From assembly GCA_030603695.1 (NCBI GenBank), contig JAUVXF010000007.1:62001-126000 (forward strand): a stretch of DNA of 64,000 nt, in the 5' to 3' direction. A program made the translations under genes and the position numbers. How positions within the stretch are numbered: the stretch's first letter is position 1; each line of letters starts with the position of its first letter. The notes below the pieces were generated by a model, which made no database searches, was not told where the DNA came from, and was given only the letters and a program-made list of their open reading frames with translations. This DNA is from Natronohydrobacter sp. GTDB taxonomy: Bacteria > Pseudomonadota > Alphaproteobacteria > Rhodobacterales > Rhodobacteraceae. Below are positions 48,405 through 57,851 of the stretch, one piece after another.

Positions 48405-49337
48405 TTACGCCCCCGCCAGTTCCAGCAAGAGCGCGGCGTGATCACTGGCATGGGGGCGATGTGCCCCCACATCGGCCAGACGCTGCACCCCGGCGCGCGT
48501 GGCCGCCCTGTCCAACCCTGCGCGCAAGGCTTGCGGCACAGTCTCTGGCCAGCGCTGCGCCAGCGCAGGCGCCGCCAGCAGCGCATCGGGGCAGGCATAG
48601 TGCCCGCTTTCGGCATCATAAAATGTCCAGCGCTCGGCTTGCGGCATACGCGCAATCAGATCAACCGAAAAGGGCGGCATAAGTGGGGCAATCGCGGCGC
48701 TCTCGCCCGTGGCGCCAACTGGCTCGTTGAGATCGCCCAAGACCAGCCATAGCGCGGCCCGATCACGCTGCACCAGCCCCTCTACCAGCTTGCGCACGGC
48801 CAAAGCCTCTGCCCGGCGTATGGGCCAGGCCCGCGCGGCATCGGGCGAGGGTGCCTTGAAATGGCACAAAAACAGATGCAGCCCACCCACGCGGAATGCC
48901 AGACAATCCCGCCGGAAAAGCGGCCTGCCCCGCTGCAAACCCGGCAGCGCAGGCAAGCCCAGATCATCCGGCGTCAGCCGCGCATGGCTTTGAACTTCTT
49001 GCAACGGGCGGCGGCTCAGCACCGCCAGATCGCGCCCTCCGCCATCATTTCCCGGCAAACATATCCTGTGCGGATACCCCCCCGCCCCGGCATGGCGCAT
49101 CAGATGATCATGGAAGAAATCCAGTGTTTCCAGATCAAACACTTCCTGCAGGCAGATCACATCCGCATCGGCCTGCGCCAGAATGGCACTGGTCAAGCGC
49201 CGATCCGCCAAATCCAGCGCCGTAGCCGCGCGCTCTGTATCTTGCGCCATATCCCCATCGCGCGCCCCATCCAGCCGCACCCGCCCGGCCACGCGGCGCA
49301 GGCGCAGGTTCTGGACATTGAAGGTGACAATCCGCAT
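48405..49337 (-). CDS. endonuclease/exonuclease/phosphatase family protein
   Basis: MRIVTFNVQNLRL, ADVICLQEVFDLETLDFFHDHL, LVLGDLNEP, HRPHASDHAALLLEL. Confidence 0.9.
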   Translation of the reverse strand: MRIVTFNVQNLRLRRVAGRVRLDGARDGDMAQDTERAATALDLADRRLTSAILAQADADVICLQEVFDLETLDFFHDHLMRHAGAGGYPHRICLPGNDGGGRDLAVLSRRPLQEVQSHARLTPDDLGLPALPGLQRGRPLFRRDCLAFRVGGLHLFLCHFKAPSPDAARAWPIRRAEALAVRKLVEGLVQRDRAALWLVLGDLNEPVGATGESAAIAPLMPPFSVDLIARMPQAERWTFYDAESGHYACPDALLAAPALAQRWPETVPQALRAGLDRAATRAGVQRLADVGAHRPHASDHAALLLELAGA

Positions 49338-49393
49338 GCCGCCAAGGATGGGCGCGCCCCTGCCCACCCGTCAAGGAAAATGCGCCGAGCCCG

Positions 49394-49924
49394 CTAGGCG
49401 CGGCCTTGCAGATACTCCAGCATCACCTCGGCGCTCGATCGTTGCAAGGGCACGCCCGGCGGATTATCCCGCAAGCCCGGTTCGGCAAAAAGCTGCATGA
49501 TTTCGCCATCTTCAACCAGCATGGAATAGCGCCAACTGCGCAACCCCATCCCCTGGGATTGGCGCTGCACCAGCATCCCCATCTGGCGCGTGAAATCGCC
49601 ATTGCCATCAGGCAACATCTGCACTTTCACAATACCCAGCGCCTTGGCCCATTGAAACATGACAAAGGCATCATTCACTGCCAGACAGATCACCGCATCC
49701 ACCCCTTGGGCGATGATCTGGTCATGCAGGCGCTCATATCCCGGCACATGGCTTTCCGAACAGGCGGGCGTAAACGCACCGGGCAGCGCAAACAGCACCA
49801 CCCGCTTGCCCCCGAAAATATCACGCGTGTGCAGGTCTTTCCATTCATAGGGGTTCTCGCCGGCCAAAGCCTCATTGCGCTGGCGGGTGTGAAAGATGCA
49901 CTCTGGCACATGGCTAGGGGTCAT
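49394..49924 (-). CDS. peroxiredoxin (Prx5-type)
   Basis: VVLFALPGAFTPACSESHVPGYERLHDQI, ICLAVNDAFVMFQWAKALG. Confidence 0.93.
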   Translation of the reverse strand: MTPSHVPECIFHTRQRNEALAGENPYEWKDLHTRDIFGGKRVVLFALPGAFTPACSESHVPGYERLHDQIIAQGVDAVICLAVNDAFVMFQWAKALGIVKVQMLPDGNGDFTRQMGMLVQRQSQGMGLRSWRYSMLVEDGEIMQLFAEPGLRDNPPGVPLQRSSAEVMLEYLQGRA

Positions 49925-50057
49925 GTCGGGGGCCTTTCTGGCAGGGGCTGGGCAAAATCATCAAACCGACCAAACCCCAGAGCGTGCCAAAGTTCAAGCC
50001 AATGCGGCGGGGTCACATCTTTACCGTTTATTTACCAATCCCGCGCATCCTCGCGCC

Positions 50058-50351
50058 ATGCGCCTCTTTCCCATCCTCCTGCCCGCCCTCCTTTGCGCCT
50101 GCGATATGCCCTCGCCCCATCTGCGCGGCGGCGAACGGCTGGAAACCCAGATCGGCGGGCACCGCCTGACCATCTGGCGCAAGGGCAATGATGTGGAAAT
50201 CATCCGCCACGGCTATGCCCCGCGCGCAACCCAGACAGGGCTGCAAGCCCGAATGGTGGCCGCCACACAGGCCGCCACAGGGTGCAGCCTGCGCCCTGCC
50301 AGCATTGACGGCGATACAGGCGTTCTGCGCGCCCGCCTTGCCTGCGACTGA
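50058..50351 (+). CDS. small putative lipoprotein
   Basis: Lipobox-like LLPALLCACD at N-terminus. Confidence 0.6.
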   Translation: MRLFPILLPALLCACDMPSPHLRGGERLETQIGGHRLTIWRKGNDVEIIRHGYAPRATQTGLQARMVAATQAATGCSLRPASIDGDTGVLRARLACD

Positions 50352-50439
50352 ATGCCCCGCACCACCTTGCGCCAGATCAAGGCGCAAGGTCCAATTGGCC
50401 TGTTACCTGCCCCCATTTCCACATCAAAGGGGGCAGCCC

Positions 50440-50622
50440 ATGACACGTTTGTTTTTGCTCATCTACTCTATCGCCGGCGTTACCTTCGCAGGGATCGGCG
50501 TTGTCGCCGCCCTCAGCATCGGCCAAGATACCCTGCACCCCATCCTGATATCGGCAGCGATTGGGGCATTGGTCGGTGTTGGCGCAAGCTGGATCATCGC
50601 GCGCAAACTGATAGCGGCCTAA
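50440..50622 (+). CDS. small two-TM membrane protein
   Basis: MTRLFLLIYSIAGVTFAGIGVVAALSIGQDTLHPILISAAIGALVGVGASWIIARKLIAA. Confidence 0.7.
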   Translation: MTRLFLLIYSIAGVTFAGIGVVAALSIGQDTLHPILISAAIGALVGVGASWIIARKLIAA

Positions 50623-50631
50623 GGGCGGCGC

Positions 50632-51393
50632 TCAGTCAAACCACATCCGCGCTGTCGCCTCAAAGGGGCGCGGCGCTTCGGCATGCAACCAATGCCCCGC
50701 ACCGGGCAGCTTGGCAAATTTCGCCGCCGGAAACAGCGCCTTTATCGCGGGCCTGTGCTCCGGGCGCACATAATCCGACAGCGCCCCACTCAGAAACAGC
50801 GCGGGGCCATCAAACTGGCCCGCCACCTCTGGCCATCCGGTAATCTGTGCCATCTCACGCTCCAGCACATCCAGATTCAACCGCCAACGTGGTGGCTTGG
50901 CCTTCAGATCCAGCGATTGCAGCAAAAACGCGCGCACACCGGCATCCTCAATCTGCGCGGCCAGCGCGGCATCGGCTGCCGCGCGGCTTTCAAGCCCCGC
51001 CAAAGGCAGCGCGCGCATGGCCGCAATCAAATGCGACTGGCTATGGCCATAGGCGACAGGCGCAATATCAGCCACCAGCAGGCGTGCCACCAGATCGGGC
51101 CAACGCAAGGCCAAAACCATCGCGGCCTTCCCCCCCATGGAATGGCCCAGCACATCCACAGGGCCACCCTCGGCCCCGATCACCTCTGCCAGATCCTGCG
51201 CCAGATCGGCATAGCCATGGCGCTCCGCCCAAAAACTCTCACCATGATTGCGCATATCCACACAGATCACCGCGCGGCTGTCGGACAGGCGCTTGGCAAT
51301 CGCCCCCCAATTGCGCGCCGATCCAAACAGACCATGCACAATCACCAACCTGGGCAGATCGGTTTTCACACCATGGCGCAGAATATTCAGCAT
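50632..51393 (-). CDS. alpha/beta-fold hydrolase (YbfF-like)
   Basis: LVIVHGLFGSARNWGAIAKRLSDSRAVICVDMRNHGES, VLGHSMGGKAAMVLAL. Confidence 0.93.
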   Translation of the reverse strand: MLNILRHGVKTDLPRLVIVHGLFGSARNWGAIAKRLSDSRAVICVDMRNHGESFWAERHGYADLAQDLAEVIGAEGGPVDVLGHSMGGKAAMVLALRWPDLVARLLVADIAPVAYGHSQSHLIAAMRALPLAGLESRAAADAALAAQIEDAGVRAFLLQSLDLKAKPPRWRLNLDVLEREMAQITGWPEVAGQFDGPALFLSGALSDYVRPEHRPAIKALFPAAKFAKLPGAGHWLHAEAPRPFEATARMWFD

Positions 51394-51405
51394 GCCCCTG
51401 CCCCA

Positions 51406-51476
51406 TTCATCTTGGCTCAAATATCCTCAGGGGGTGAATTGGGCCAAAGGCCCAAGAGGGGGCGCGAGCGCCCCCT
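51406..51476 (-). repeat. composite repeat copy 1: two hairpins plus AGGATATTTGAGCCAAGATGAA core
   Basis: Minus strand: GGGGGCGCTCGCGCCCCCTCTTGGGCCTTTGGCCCAATTCACCCCCTGAGGATATTTGAGCCAAGATGAA; follows glyA. Confidence 0.75.
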
Positions 51477-51490
51477 AACCCCGCTTCCGC

Positions 51491-52786
51491 TCACAAACCC
51501 GGATAAATGGGGAAGCGCGCGCACAGTTCGGCCACTTCGGCTTTCACCCGTGCCTCCACCGCGCCATTGCCCTCTTCGCCATGCGCGGCCAGACCATCCA
51601 CCACGGCCACAATCCAATCGGCAATCTGGCGGAACTCGGCCTCACCAAAGCCACGGGTCGTGCCTGCGGGCGTGCCAAGGCGGATGCCACTTGTCACCAT
51701 CGGGCTTTCGGTATCAAAGGGAATGCCGTTTTTGTTGCAGGTGATATGGGCGCGGCCCAGTGCCTTTTCCGTGGCATTGCCCTTCACCCCTTTGGGGCGC
51801 AGATCGACCAGCAGCAAATGCGTATCCGTGCCGCCTGTCACTGTAGCAAGCCCACCCTTTTCCAACTGATCACCCAACGCCTTGGCATTGGCGATCACCT
51901 GCTTTTGGTAATCACGGAAACCGGGGCGCAGCGCCTCGCCAAAGGCCACGGCTTTGGCGGCGATCACATGCATCAAGGGGCCACCCTGAATGCCGGGGAA
52001 GATGGCAGAGTTGAATTTCTTGGCCAGCGCCGCATCATCAGTCAGGATCATGCCACCGCGCGGGCCGCGCAGGGTTTTATGCGTGGTGGTGGTAGCCACA
52101 TGGGCATGCGGGAAGGGCGAGGGGTAAAGGCCCGCCGCCACCAGCCCGGCAAAATGCGCCATATCGACCAACAGATAGGCCCCAACAGAATCCGCAATCT
52201 CGCGCATGCGGGCGAAATCGATAATGCGTGGAATGGCCGATCCGCCTGCAATCACCATCTTGGGCTTGTGTTCGGCCGCCAAGGCCGCGATCTGGTCGTA
52301 ATCTACTTCCAGATCATCGCGGCGCACCCCGTATTGCACCGCGTTAAACCATTTGCCCGATTGGTTGGGCTTTGCGCCATGGGTCAGGTGGCCGCCTGCA
52401 TCAAGGCTCATGCCCAGAATCGTATCGCCCGGCTGCAACAGCGCCGTAAACACACCCTGATTGGCCTGAGAGCCGGAATTGGGCTGCACATTTGCAAAAC
52501 CGCATTTGAACAATTCGCAAGCCCGCGCAATCGCCAGATCTTCGGCAACATCCACATATTGGCAGCCGCCATAATAGCGCCGCCCCGGATACCCTTCGGC
52601 GTATTTATTTGTCAGGACAGAGCCTTGCGCCTCCATCACTGCCTTGGAGACGATATTTTCCGAGGCAATCAGCTCGATCTCGTCGCGCTGGCGGCCAAGC
52701 TCTGCGCGGATGGCGGCAAAAAGTTCGGGGTCGCGGCTTTCCACAGTCTCGGTGAAAAAGCCAGTGTCGCGCGTGGTCTGATCCAT
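51491..52786 (-). CDS. glyA: serine hydroxymethyltransferase
   Basis: [73 protein letters not shown]. Confidence 0.97.
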   Translation of the reverse strand: MDQTTRDTGFFTETVESRDPELFAAIRAELGRQRDEIELIASENIVSKAVMEAQGSVLTNKYAEGYPGRRYYGGCQYVDVAEDLAIARACELFKCGFANVQPNSGSQANQGVFTALLQPGDTILGMSLDAGGHLTHGAKPNQSGKWFNAVQYGVRRDDLEVDYDQIAALAAEHKPKMVIAGGSAIPRIIDFARMREIADSVGAYLLVDMAHFAGLVAAGLYPSPFPHAHVATTTTHKTLRGPRGGMILTDDAALAKKFNSAIFPGIQGGPLMHVIAAKAVAFGEALRPGFRDYQKQVIANAKALGDQLEKGGLATVTGGTDTHLLLVDLRPKGVKGNATEKALGRAHITCNKNGIPFDTESPMVTSGIRLGTPAGTTRGFGEAEFRQIADWIVAVVDGLAAHGEEGNGAVEARVKAEVAELCARFPIYPGL

Positions 52787-52999
52787 CAGGCAGCCTCCGG
52801 GGGGTCTGGATAAGGGGTTTGGCGTCCAATTAGCGCAATTCTGCCCGCGCGCAAAGGTTTGTTTGCGCCATTTTCGGGCCATGCGCGCCCTTGCCGCGCA
52901 CCCTTGTGGCCGATCCGCGCCAGATGGCGCCTATCGGAACGCGCTTGCCAAGCGCGCTGTGGCGCGCAAGAAAGGGCGGGTAGAGGACAGGGAACGCGC

Positions 53000-53761
53000 A
53001 TGTCGCCCAAGCTTGCATTTCTGGCCAGTTCCGCCCCCGATGCGCAAGATGCGCTGGCGGCGCTGACATGGCGCCATGAGAATGTTGCCCCCGAAGAGGC
53101 CGATGTGATCATCGCGCTTGGGGGCGATGGGTTCATGCTGCAAACCCTGCATGCCACGCAGCATCTGGATACGCCCGTCTATGGCATGAATCGCGGCACT
53201 GTCGGGTTTTTGATGAATGCCTGGCAGGTGGAGGGGCTGCTGGCGCGGTTGGATCAGGCAGAAATGGCGGTGCTGAACCCGCTGCGCATGCAGGCCACCC
53301 GGATTGATGGCACAGTGACAGAGGCGTTGGCGATCAATGAAGTCTCGCTTCTGCGCCAAGGCGCGCAAGCGGCCAAGCTGCGGATCATCGTGGATGGCAA
53401 GCAACGGCTGGATGAGTTGGTCTGCGATGGCGCGATGCTGAGCACGCCTGCGGGATCGACCGCCTATAATTATTCCGCCCATGGGCCGATCCTGCCCATT
53501 GGCGCGGATGTTCTGGCGCTGACCCCTGTTGCGGCCTTTCGCCCAAGGCGCTGGCGCGGCGCGCTTTTGCCCAAGAATTCGCATTTGCGTTTTGAGGTGA
53601 TCGACCCCGAACGCCGCCCTGTGATGGCCGATGCCGATAGCCGATCTGTGCGCAATGTGCTGCGGGTGGATATCACATCGGCGCGGGATGTGGCCCATAA
53701 GCTGTTATTTGATCCCGGTCATGGGCTGGAAGAGCGCCTGATCCGCGAACAGTTTGTCTGA
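53000..53761 (+). CDS. nadK: NAD kinase
   Basis: DVIIALGGDGFMLQTLH, VYGMNRGTVGFLMN, LAINEVSLLR, LVCDGAMLSTPAGSTAYNYSAHGPILP. Confidence 0.95.
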   Translation: MSPKLAFLASSAPDAQDALAALTWRHENVAPEEADVIIALGGDGFMLQTLHATQHLDTPVYGMNRGTVGFLMNAWQVEGLLARLDQAEMAVLNPLRMQATRIDGTVTEALAINEVSLLRQGAQAAKLRIIVDGKQRLDELVCDGAMLSTPAGSTAYNYSAHGPILPIGADVLALTPVAAFRPRRWRGALLPKNSHLRFEVIDPERRPVMADADSRSVRNVLRVDITSARDVAHKLLFDPGHGLEERLIREQFV

Positions 53762-53767
53762 TTGGCA

Positions 53768-53839
53768 GGCCGGGCAAAGGGGGCTTTGCCCCCCTTGGGC
53801 TACGCCCAATTCCCCCCAGGATATTTGGGCCAAGATGAA
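53768..53839 (+). repeat. composite repeat copy 2: two hairpins plus AGGATATTTGGGCCAAGATGAA core
   Basis: Plus strand: GGCCGGGCAAAGGGGGCTTTGCCCCCCTTGGGCTACGCCCAATTCCCCCCAGGATATTTGGGCCAAGATGAA; follows nadK. Confidence 0.75.
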
Positions 53840-53840
53840 A

Positions 53841-54209
53841 TCAGCCGCCTTTCGCCATCCGCCGAAGGTGCAACTGGTAGAGCACAGGGGCGGCGAGGCG
53901 GTTATAGCCCAATTCCGCCAGATGCCGCAGCCCCGGCAAGGCAAGGAACCGCGCCAGCCATTTCAGGCGCGGCAGGTGTTCCCACAGGATCAGGAAGGCG
54001 GGAAAGCCGGAGATGATCTGCCCATCCGCGCGCGCGTGCAGGCGGCGTGTGGCCTGATCGGCGCTGAGGCCCCAGCTTGCAAGTTCGGCGCTGTGCAGAT
54101 CGGTGAAGCGCAGGGGCGCGCCGGCCTTCTGGGCCGCGCGGTCATATTGCGCGATTTCTGCCGAGCAGATCGGGCAGCGCCCATTATAGAGAATTTCGAT
54201 GTCATCCAT
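53841..54209 (-). CDS. DCC-family thiol-disulfide oxidoreductase-like protein (DUF393)
   Basis: DIEILYNGRCPICSAEIAQYDRAAQKAGAPLRFTDLH (CxxC), ISGFPAFLILWEHLP. Confidence 0.9.
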   Translation of the reverse strand: MDDIEILYNGRCPICSAEIAQYDRAAQKAGAPLRFTDLHSAELASWGLSADQATRRLHARADGQIISGFPAFLILWEHLPRLKWLARFLALPGLRHLAELGYNRLAAPVLYQLHLRRMAKGG

Positions 54210-54251
54210 ACCCGTGAGATAGCGCCGCAGCGCGCGCCCGCAAGGGCTGTC

Positions 54252-55388
54252 TCAGGGCGCGTTTTTGGGGGGTGGCGTGCGGTGATGCGTATAATCCGAC
54301 CAATCGGTGATATCGGGGTAAAACTGGCGCCGCCATGCGCGCACCTTGGGGTTCATGTAGCGCCGAAAGAGCGGCGGGAACATGGCCAGGGTTGTGAGCG
54401 CGGGATAGCCGAAGGGCAATTGGGGGGCGGCGCTTTCATCATGGTTTTGCAGCAGGGGAAAGCGGCGATCGGGTTTGAAATGGTGATCGGAATGGCGTTG
54501 CAGATTGATCATCAGCCAGTTCGAGGCCGCATGTGACGCGTTCCAGCTATGGTGCGGGCGTACCGGTTCATAGCGCCCATCACCCAGATAGCGCCGCCTC
54601 AGCCCGTAATGTTCGATGTAATTTGTCAATTCCAGATGCCAGAAGGCCACAAAGCTTTGCACCGCAAAGAGCACCACCCCCCAAGCGCCCCCCAGCGCGA
54701 AGGCCAGTGCCAGCATTCCGCCTTGCAGCGCGCCATAGCGCCAGAACGGGTTTGACGCGTGCCACCAGTCAAGCCCCTTGCGCGCCAGCATCGCAGCTTC
54801 GGCCCGAAAAGCCGAGGGCGGGCAATCGCGCAGCACGCGGCCAAAATAGGCGATAAACCCTTCATTATAGCGCGCTGTCACGGGATCGCGCGGAGTAGCG
54901 ACATAGCTGTGATGCACCAGCAGATGTTCTGAGCGGAAATGGCTGTAGAGCACCGAGGCCAGCAGAAGATCGGCCAACCAGCGTTCTATCTTGGGTTTCT
55001 GGTGCATCAGTTCATGCGCGTAAACGATGCCGATAACCCCCGTCATCACCCCCAGCCCGAACATGACGCCAATCTGTTCCCACCATGGCAAAGGGCCTTT
55101 GGCCAGATACCAGACCAGCCCGAAAATGCTGGCAAACTGGATGGGGAACCAGATGAGTGTGATCAGCCGATACCAGAACAATTCGCGCAAGGGGATTTCA
55201 GTATCGGGGTTATCCGCATCCAGCCCTGTCAGGAAATCCAGCAACGTGAAGGCCCACCAGCCATAGGCCACTGGCAGCATAAACCACCAGCCCCCCCATA
55301 AGGCCGAGAGCCACACCAGCGGCACAAAGCCCAGTGACACCCAGAATGGCAGGGCGGAACCGAGTTTGCGCAATTGCTCTGGCGTCAT
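54252..55388 (-). CDS. alkB: AlkB-like alkane 1-monooxygenase (integral membrane di-iron)
   Basis: Histidine boxes HELMHQ, HLLVHHSYV, NYIEHYGLRR, LQRHSDHHF; multiple TM segments. Confidence 0.92.
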   Translation of the reverse strand: MTPEQLRKLGSALPFWVSLGFVPLVWLSALWGGWWFMLPVAYGWWAFTLLDFLTGLDADNPDTEIPLRELFWYRLITLIWFPIQFASIFGLVWYLAKGPLPWWEQIGVMFGLGVMTGVIGIVYAHELMHQKPKIERWLADLLLASVLYSHFRSEHLLVHHSYVATPRDPVTARYNEGFIAYFGRVLRDCPPSAFRAEAAMLARKGLDWWHASNPFWRYGALQGGMLALAFALGGAWGVVLFAVQSFVAFWHLELTNYIEHYGLRRRYLGDGRYEPVRPHHSWNASHAASNWLMINLQRHSDHHFKPDRRFPLLQNHDESAAPQLPFGYPALTTLAMFPPLFRRYMNPKVRAWRRQFYPDITDWSDYTHHRTPPPKNAP

Positions 55389-55476
55389 GCAAGGCCCCCT
55401 ATGCGCGCTGCCAACTAATGCGCAAACATACTCTCCTTTGAGGGAGATAGACAGCCCCCCTGCCTGCGACAGATTT

Positions 55477-56547
55477 TCAGGCGATCGGGGCGCGCGCGGC
55501 TTGGGCTTGGGCCAGATGGGGCGCGGCCAAGGCATGTGCCTTGCGCATCAGCGTTGGCAGGGTGCGGGGATCAAATTGCGCTTGGGGGATGAACAGGCCC
55601 GGCGCAGTTTGGGGCAGATGGGCCACATGCAGGGCAAGGCGCAAATGGAAATGGGTGAAGGTATGGCGCAGCTCTGCCGCGATGGGGCGCCAGTCTGCGG
55701 CAAGGGGCGGGCTGTCTTGCGGTGCACCTTCGGCCCAATCGGTACCGGGCCAGCCCAGCATGCCGCCCAGCAGGCCATGGGGGGGCCTGCGCTCCATCAG
55801 CCAGGCACCATCGGCGCGCAGGCCCAGATAGGCAATCCCCTGCCGAATGGGCTTTGCGCCTGCGCGGATTTTGCGCGGCAGGCTGGCGGCTGTGCCAGCG
55901 GCGCGCGCCGCACAAGGGGTGCGCAACGGGCAGATGCCACAGGCGGGGTTGCGCGGGGTGCACAATGTCGCGCCCAGATCCATCACCGCCTGGGCATAAT
56001 CGCCAGGGCGCGCGTGCGGCGTCAGGCGCGCGGCATAGGCGGTCAGGATGGGCTTTGCCACAGGCAAAGGGGTGTGTTCATCAAACAGCCGCGCCATGAC
56101 GCGTTCGACATTGCCATCCACCACCACTTCGGGCGCATCAAAGGCAATCGCGGCAATGGCGGCAGAGGTATAGGGGCCAATCCCCGGCAGCATTTGCAAC
56201 CCCTGCCGCGTGGTGGGAAAGCCCCCGGCAGCGGCCACAAGGCGCGCGCATTTCAGCAGGTTGCGGGCGCGGGCGTAATAGCCAAGCCCGGCCCAGGCCG
56301 CCATCACATCGGCATCGGGGGCGGCGGCCAGATCCTGCACGCGCGGCCAGCGGGTGGTGAAGGCATGGAAATAGGATTTCACCGCTGCAACGGTGGTTTG
56401 CTGCAACATCACTTCGGACAGCCAGATGCGGTAAGGATCGGGCTTTTGGCCTGAACCGGGGGGCACGCGCCATGGCAGGGCGCGGGCGTGGCGGTCATAC
56501 CATGCCAGCAACAGGGCGGATATCTCGCTATCTTGGGTGTCACGCAT
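55477..56547 (-). CDS. mutY: A/G-specific adenine glycosylase
   Basis: LPWRVPPGSGQKPDPYRIWLSEVMLQQTTVAAVKSYF, LPGIGPYTSAAIAAIAF, VVDGNVERVMARL, FeS motif CTPRNPACGICPLRTPC. Confidence 0.95.
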   Translation of the reverse strand: MRDTQDSEISALLLAWYDRHARALPWRVPPGSGQKPDPYRIWLSEVMLQQTTVAAVKSYFHAFTTRWPRVQDLAAAPDADVMAAWAGLGYYARARNLLKCARLVAAAGGFPTTRQGLQMLPGIGPYTSAAIAAIAFDAPEVVVDGNVERVMARLFDEHTPLPVAKPILTAYAARLTPHARPGDYAQAVMDLGATLCTPRNPACGICPLRTPCAARAAGTAASLPRKIRAGAKPIRQGIAYLGLRADGAWLMERRPPHGLLGGMLGWPGTDWAEGAPQDSPPLAADWRPIAAELRHTFTHFHLRLALHVAHLPQTAPGLFIPQAQFDPRTLPTLMRKAHALAAPHLAQAQAARAPIA

Positions 56548-56647
56548 GTGTTACGGCATGGGGCGGAAAAACCGCCGCTCTCCTCTGGAATTGGCTGCCC
56601 TAAAGGGTAAACTGACAGCGATGTATCGCAAGGGCTGAAAAGGCGCC

Positions 56648-57196
56648 ATGGCACAGAAACCCGCCCCCAACACGCCACCCGAACGCCGCGCGCGCGGATT
56701 TGTGGCGGCAGCACAGTTGATGGCACCGCAAATCCGCACCGCCGGAGAGGCGCGCGGTTTTGCCGTGGCCCGCTTGCTGACCCATTGGGCAGAGATTGCG
56801 GGCGAAGATATCGCTGCCCTGTGCCGGCCTGTTAAAATCGGCTATGGCAAGGGTGGCTTGGGCGCGACACTGTGCGTGCTGACAACAGGCGCGGCGGCAC
56901 CATTGCTGCAAATGCAACTGCCGCAACTGCGCGAGCGTGTGAATGCCTGTTATGGCTATAATGCGATTGCGCGCATCACACTTACACAAACTGCCCCCAC
57001 GGGCTTTGCCGAAGGGCAGGCAGAGTTTGCCCACGCGCCCAAACGCAGCGCCCCCCCCGCCCCCGCACCGGATATAAGTGCAAAGGCGGCGGCGACTGCC
57101 GCGGTGGTGCAGGATGCCGAATTGAGAACAGCTCTTGAACGTCTGGCCCGCAATGTCTTATCCAAAGCGGGAAAATCTGAAGGAAAAAGCATATGA
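56648..57196 (+). CDS. DUF721 / DciA-like protein
   Basis: FAVARLLTHWAEIAGEDIAALCRPVKIGYGKGGLGATLCVLTTGAAAPLLQMQLPQLRERVNACYGYNAIARITL. Confidence 0.85.
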   Translation: MAQKPAPNTPPERRARGFVAAAQLMAPQIRTAGEARGFAVARLLTHWAEIAGEDIAALCRPVKIGYGKGGLGATLCVLTTGAAAPLLQMQLPQLRERVNACYGYNAIARITLTQTAPTGFAEGQAEFAHAPKRSAPPAPAPDISAKAAATAAVVQDAELRTALERLARNVLSKAGKSEGKSI

Positions 57197-57846
57197 ACAC
57201 GAAAATCATCTCTGCCATAGCACTTGTGGGCGCTTTGGGTGCGGGGGGCTGGTGGTATTCCACCCAAACCAATGGCCCCGCCCCGATGGAAGCCGCCGCG
57301 CAAGTGGGCACCACACAATTGCACCCGCTGGATATGGCGCTGGGCAATCCCGAAGCCTCTGTCGTGATGGTGGAATACTCGTCTCTCACCTGCCCGCATT
57401 GTGCGGCTTACAATGCCGGGGCGTTCCAGCAGATCAAAGAAAACTTCATTGACACCGGGAAAGTATTCTACATCAAGCGTGAGGTCTATTTTGATCGCTA
57501 CGGCCTGTGGGCGGCGATGGTGGCCCGCTGCGGCGGCGAGGCACGCTATCACGGTATGCTGGAAATGATCTATCAAACCCAAAGCACATGGGCGGCCTCT
57601 TCCGATCCGATGCAAGTGGCCAATAACCTGCGCCGCCTTGGCCGTCAGGCGGGGATGAATGACACAGAAATCAACGCCTGCCTTGAAGATAGCGAAATGG
57701 CTTTGGCGCTGACAGAGTTTTACCAGCAAAATGCTGAAACCTATGGCATTCGCTCGACCCCAAGTTTCGTGATTGATGGGCAGCTTTATTCCAACATGGC
57801 CTATGCCGAGTTTGAGCGCATCCTGAACGAAAAGCTGGGCAGCTAA
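57193..57846 (+). CDS. DsbA-family thioredoxin-fold protein
   Basis: N-terminal TM/signal; ASVVMVEYSSLTCPHCAAYNAGAFQQIKENF (CPHC), GIRSTPSFVIDGQLYSNMAYAEF. Confidence 0.93.
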   Translation: MNTKIISAIALVGALGAGGWWYSTQTNGPAPMEAAAQVGTTQLHPLDMALGNPEASVVMVEYSSLTCPHCAAYNAGAFQQIKENFIDTGKVFYIKREVYFDRYGLWAAMVARCGGEARYHGMLEMIYQTQSTWAASSDPMQVANNLRRLGRQAGMNDTEINACLEDSEMALALTEFYQQNAETYGIRSTPSFVIDGQLYSNMAYAEFERILNEKLGS

Positions 57847-57851
57847 GCACC

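Noticed and set aside
51581-52813. 410-aa plus ORF opposite glyA
   Set aside because: Shadow ORF; glyA is highly recognisable on the minus strand.
52787-52999. Possible riboswitch upstream of glyA
   Set aside because: Leader is short and I could not match any riboswitch consensus by eye.
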